In this document: positions 61,093 to 64,000 of the stretch, piece after piece
How the letters are laid out: each line of letters begins with the position of its first letter
Numbering within the stretch: the first letter of the stretch is position 1
Position numbers and translations under genes: made by a program
Notes under the pieces: generated by a model
Databases searched by the model: none
Seen by the model: the letters and a program-made list of their open reading frames with translations, nothing else
Told to the model about the DNA's origin: nothing
Source of the DNA: Xanthomonas euroxanthea
Lineage (GTDB): Bacteria; Pseudomonadota; Gammaproteobacteria; Xanthomonadales; Xanthomonadaceae
NCBI RefSeq assembly: GCF_900476395.1
Contig: NZ_UIHB01000005.1
Span: 1-64,000, forward strand
Length of the DNA: 64,000 nucleotides
Reading direction: 5' to 3'

Positions 61093-62493
61093 TTACACCG
61101 CGCCGACGCCCAGCGCCTGCGCGGTATCGTCCAGCGCCGCCCAAGCCTTGTCGAACAGTTCGTCGACCTGTTCGCGGGTGATGATCAACGGTGGCGACAG
61201 CAGCATGGCGTCATGGGTGGCACGCAGGATCAGCCCGCGCCGCAGCGCGAAATCACGGCACAGGGCGCCAACCCGACCGCGCTCGGGAAAGTAGGCGCCG
61301 CGCCGGCGTTTGTCCGGCACCAATTCCAGTGCCCCGACCAGCCCGGCGATACGCGCCTCCCCCACCAGCCGGTGTTCGCCCAGCTCGGCCCAGCGCTGCG
61401 CCAGATACGGTGCGATGTGGGTGCGCGCGCGTTCCACGATGCCCTCGTCCTGCAGCAGGCGCAGGTTCTCCAGCCCCACCGCCGCGCAGACCGGATGCCC
61501 CGCATAGGTGCCGCCATGCGCCAACTCGCCGCCCTGCGCCTTGAGCACACCGGCCACGCGATCGTTGAACATTGCCGCTGCCAACGGGATGTAGCCGGAG
61601 GTGATGCCCTTGGCCAGCGTCATCACGTCGGGCTGGAAGCCGAAATACTCCGCGCCGAACCAGGCACCGGTACGCCCGAACCCGCAGATCACCTCGTCGG
61701 CCACCAGCAGCACGTCGTAGCGCCGGCAGATGCGTTCGATTTCCGGCCAGTAACTGCGCGGCGGGATGTACACCCCGATCGCGCCCATGATCGGTTCGCC
61801 GATGAACGCCGCTACGTGTTCCGGCCCGAGCTGCAGAATCCGGTCTTCCAGCCGACGTGCCGCCAGCAGTCCGTAGGCCTCGGGGTCCATGTCGCCGCCA
61901 TCGCCGAAGTGATACGGCGGCGCGATGTGGTGGATATCCGGGATCGGCAAGCCGCCCTGCCTGTGCATGCCTTTCATGCCACCCAGGCTGGCACCGGCCA
62001 TGGTGGTGCCGTGGTAACCGTCGTGACGGCCGATGAAGATGCGTTTTTCCGGCTGCCCCTGCACCGCCCAGAAATGCCGCACCAGGCGCAGGATGGTGTC
62101 GTTGGCCTCCGACCCGGAGTTGGCGAAGAACGCGTGATTCAGATCGCCCGGCGCCAGCTCCGCCAGCTTGGCGGCCAGATGGATGGTGGGCTCGGTGGTG
62201 CACTGGAAGAAGCTGTTGTAGTAGGCCAGCTGTTCCATCTGCCGCGCTGCGGCCTGCGCCAGCTCGGTGCGCCCGTAGCCCACATTCACGCACCACAGGC
62301 CGCCGAACGCATCCAGCAGCTTGTTGCCCTGCGCGTCCCAGACATACACGCCCTCGCCGCGGGTCAGGATGCGCGTGCCCTGCTCGGCCAATGCCGCGTT
62401 GTCGTTGAATGGATGCAGGTGATGGGCGGCATCGAGTTGCTGCAGGGTTTTCAACGCGGTGGGGTGCACGGCTTGCTCCGGAAGGTGGCTCAC
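61093..62493 (-). CDS. spuC: Class III aminotransferase, putrescine-pyruvate type (SpuC-like)
   Basis: 466 residues, GTG start. Omega-aminotransferase features are FFANSGSEANDTILRLVR, HDGYHGTTMAGASLGG, PLP ligands in FIGEPIMGAIGVYIPP and VADEVICGFGRTG, and Schiff-base Lys in DVMTLAKGITSGY. SpuC-type enzymes transfer the amino group of putrescine to pyruvate, giving 4-aminobutanal and alanine. Neighbouring potF and a glutamine synthetase-like gene support a polyamine substrate. The aminotransferase family is certain; the exact substrate is inferred. Confidence 0.88.
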   Translation of the reverse strand: MSHLPEQAVHPTALKTLQQLDAAHHLHPFNDNAALAEQGTRILTRGEGVYVWDAQGNKLLDAFGGLWCVNVGYGRTELAQAAARQMEQLAYYNSFFQCTTEPTIHLAAKLAELAPGDLNHAFFANSGSEANDTILRLVRHFWAVQGQPEKRIFIGRHDGYHGTTMAGASLGGMKGMHRQGGLPIPDIHHIAPPYHFGDGGDMDPEAYGLLAARRLEDRILQLGPEHVAAFIGEPIMGAIGVYIPPRSYWPEIERICRRYDVLLVADEVICGFGRTGAWFGAEYFGFQPDVMTLAKGITSGYIPLAAAMFNDRVAGVLKAQGGELAHGGTYAGHPVCAAVGLENLRLLQDEGIVERARTHIAPYLAQRWAELGEHRLVGEARIAGLVGALELVPDKRRRGAYFPERGRVGALCRDFALRRGLILRATHDAMLLSPPLIITREQVDELFDKAWAALDDTAQALGVGAV

Positions 62494-62592
62494 GCCAGTG
62501 GCGCGAATGCAGTGGCGTTATAAAAAGCAGCTGGCGCAGAACGCGTCGGACGCCAGCAGTGCACGTGGGTTCGAGCCATTGCCAGACAACCT

Positions 62593-62637
62593 CCCCTCAT
62601 CCGCCCTTCGGGCACTTTCTCCCGGTGGGAGAAGGGA
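62593..62637. repeat. REP-like hairpin repeat, copy 2
   Basis: cccctcatccgcccttcggg and a second hairpin tttctccc-ggt-gggagaa; near-identical to 49860-49902. It lies in the 177-bp gap between the two polyamine genes. Confidence 0.8.
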
Positions 62638-62670
62638 ACGGTGCGGCACGCTGCGCGACGCGCATAAGCC

Positions 62671-64000
62671 TTACACATTCAACAACAGGAACTCGCGCTC
62701 CCACGAACTGATCACCCGGAAGAAGGTCTCGTATTCCTTCCGTTTCACCGAGATATAGGCGCGCACGAAGCGCTGCCCCAGCATGTCCTGCAAGGCCTCG
62801 CAGCCCTCCAGTCCGTCCAGTGCCTCGCCCAGCGAGCGTGGCAGATCGTAGCCCTGCTCCTTACCGTTGCTGCTGATCGGCGCGGTCGGCTCGAGCTTCT
62901 CGCGGATGCCGAGCAACCCGCAGGCCAGGGTCGCCGCCATTGCCAGATACGGGTTGGCGTCGGAGCCGGCAAAGCGGCTTTCCACCCGCATGTTCTGTGG
63001 TGCATCGATCGGCACGCGCAGCCCGCAGGTGCGATTGTCGAAGCCCCACAGCACATTGCTCGGCGAGACCTCGCCGAACATCAGCCGCCGGTAGGAATTG
63101 ACGTTGGGCGCCAGCAGCCCCATCGCCATCGGAATGTACTTCTGCAGGCCACCCAGATAATGCGCGAAGGTGTCGCTGAAGCCGCCCTCGCGTTTGCCGC
63201 TGAACACGTTCTTGCCGGTGCCGGCATGCAGCAGGCTCTGGTGGATGTGCATCGCACTGCCCGGCTCGGTCTCCATCGGCTTGGCCAGGAACGTCGCATA
63301 GACGCCATGCCGCAGCGCGGCCTCGCGCATGGTGCGCTTGAACAGGAACACCTGGTCCGCGCGCGAGAGCGCATCGGCATGGGTGAAGTTGACCTCCAGC
63401 TGCGCGGCGCCGGATTCGTGGATCAGCGTATCCACGTCCAGCTCCATCGCATCGCAGTAGTCGTACATCAGGTCCAGGATCGGGTCGAACTCGTTGACCG
63501 CATCGATCGAATACGACTGCCGCGCCGTCTCCGGACGCCCCGAGCGCCCTGCCGGTGGCAGCAACGGGAAATCCGGATCGGTGTTCTTCTGCACCAGGAA
63601 GAATTCCAGCTCCGGCGCCACCACCGGTTGCAGCCTGGCTTCGGCATACGCCTCCAGCACGCGCCGCAGCACATTGCGCGGGGCAAGCTCATGCGGCTGC
63701 CCATCCTTGGTGTAGCAATCGTGGATAACCTGCGCAGTAGGATCGGCCGCCCACGGCACCATGCGCACGGTGGACGCGTCCGGGCGCAGATGCATGTCCG
63801 AATCCGATGGCGAGGTCAGCGCGTAATAATCGTCCGGGAAATCGCCGGTAACGGTGGTGGCGAAGATGCCTTCCGGCAGCCGGGTGCCGTAGTCGTGCGA
63901 GAACTTGTCGGCCGGAATGATCTTGCCGCGTGCATTGCCGGTGATGTCCGGCACCAGGCACTCGACCTCGGTGATGTGGCGCTCCTTGAGCCAGCGGCGC
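62671..64000 (-). CDS. Glutamine synthetase family protein, probable gamma-glutamylputrescine synthetase (partial, 5' end outside window)
   Basis: 443 codons are visible; the frame is open to the right edge (RRWLKERHITEVECLVPDITGNARGK), so the N-terminus is missing. The catalytic GS core has LEFFLVQKNTDPD, ESGAAQLEVNF, MHIHQSLLHAGTG, NSYRRL and SRFAGSDANPYLAMAA. It lacks the adenylylation Tyr region of classical GlnA. Family members in polyamine loci join glutamate to putrescine (PuuA/SpuI type). It sits directly upstream of the SpuC-like aminotransferase. Confidence 0.88.
   Translation of the reverse strand, partial: RRWLKERHITEVECLVPDITGNARGKIIPADKFSHDYGTRLPEGIFATTVTGDFPDDYYALTSPSDSDMHLRPDASTVRMVPWAADPTAQVIHDCYTKDGQPHELAPRNVLRRVLEAYAEARLQPVVAPELEFFLVQKNTDPDFPLLPPAGRSGRPETARQSYSIDAVNEFDPILDLMYDYCDAMELDVDTLIHESGAAQLEVNFTHADALSRADQVFLFKRTMREAALRHGVYATFLAKPMETEPGSAMHIHQSLLHAGTGKNVFSGKREGGFSDTFAHYLGGLQKYIPMAMGLLAPNVNSYRRLMFGEVSPSNVLWGFDNRTCGLRVPIDAPQNMRVESRFAGSDANPYLAMAATLACGLLGIREKLEPTAPISSNGKEQGYDLPRSLGEALDGLEGCEALQDMLGQRFVRAYISVKRKEYETFFRVISSWEREFLLLNV

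Overview
The window is GC-rich bacterial chromosome from a Xanthomonas. The diagnosis rests on a complete rpf (DSF quorum-sensing and virulence regulation) cluster in the Xanthomonas gene order, next to a chemotaxis block and carAB/recJ. rpfG and rpfC are only 4 nt apart with no rpfH between them. From literature knowledge this fits the X. citri/axonopodis/oryzae branch better than X. campestris pv. campestris.

Layout. (1) 1-648: two tandem copies of a 223-bp repeat, each carrying a 109-bp palindromic element. Two more dispersed copies of the palindrome lie at about 10.3 kb and 31.8 kb. (2) 0.65-10.1 kb, plus strand: motility and chemotaxis genes ycgR, cheW, a secreted 127-aa protein, an MCP ending in a CheR-docking pentapeptide, cheR-cheD-cheB (ATGA overlaps) and a PAS-GAF-GGDEF-EAL protein. 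Sigma-28 (FliA) type promoters precede ycgR, cheW, the secreted protein and possibly cheR. (3) 10.5-27.9 kb: a hydrolase, acnB, a VapBC-type toxin-antitoxin pair, acnA (rpfA), a lipoprotein, rpfB and rpfF on the plus strand converging on rpfG-rpfC, then lysS and prfB with its programmed +1 frameshift. (4) 28.1-32.4 kb: rpfD (membrane LytTR regulator), a divergent acyltransferase, a DUF1176 protein, and a gene-free stretch with a strongly folded RNA-like element at 32079-32192. (5) 32.4-41.3 kb, minus strand: a long, mostly overlapping train dapB-carA-(118-aa membrane protein)-carB-greA-rpfE-recJ. (6) 41.3-44.5 kb: heptad-repeat DNA holding a 21-codon motB ghost, a MOSC protein, a PLP aminotransferase and a second gene remnant. 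(7) 44.5-49.7 kb, plus strand: a secreted protein, ybeY, a secreted protein, corC, a DUF4105/Lnb-like membrane protein and corA. (8) 50-64 kb, mostly minus strand: a putrescine uptake and catabolism locus (glutamine synthetase-like, aminotransferase, potF, potGHI, succinate-semialdehyde dehydrogenase). A complete EmrAB-OMF efflux operon sits between potF and potGHI.

How the genes work together. RpfF makes the fatty-acid signal DSF and RpfB is an acyl-CoA ligase that processes it. RpfC senses it and RpfG degrades cyclic-di-GMP in response. YcgR and the GGDEF/EAL protein are further c-di-GMP elements near the chemotaxis genes. The right end imports putrescine and converts it towards succinate. 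No phage, integrase, IS transposase, CRISPR array, rRNA or tRNA was recognised; the repeats and gene fragments are the only clear accessory DNA.
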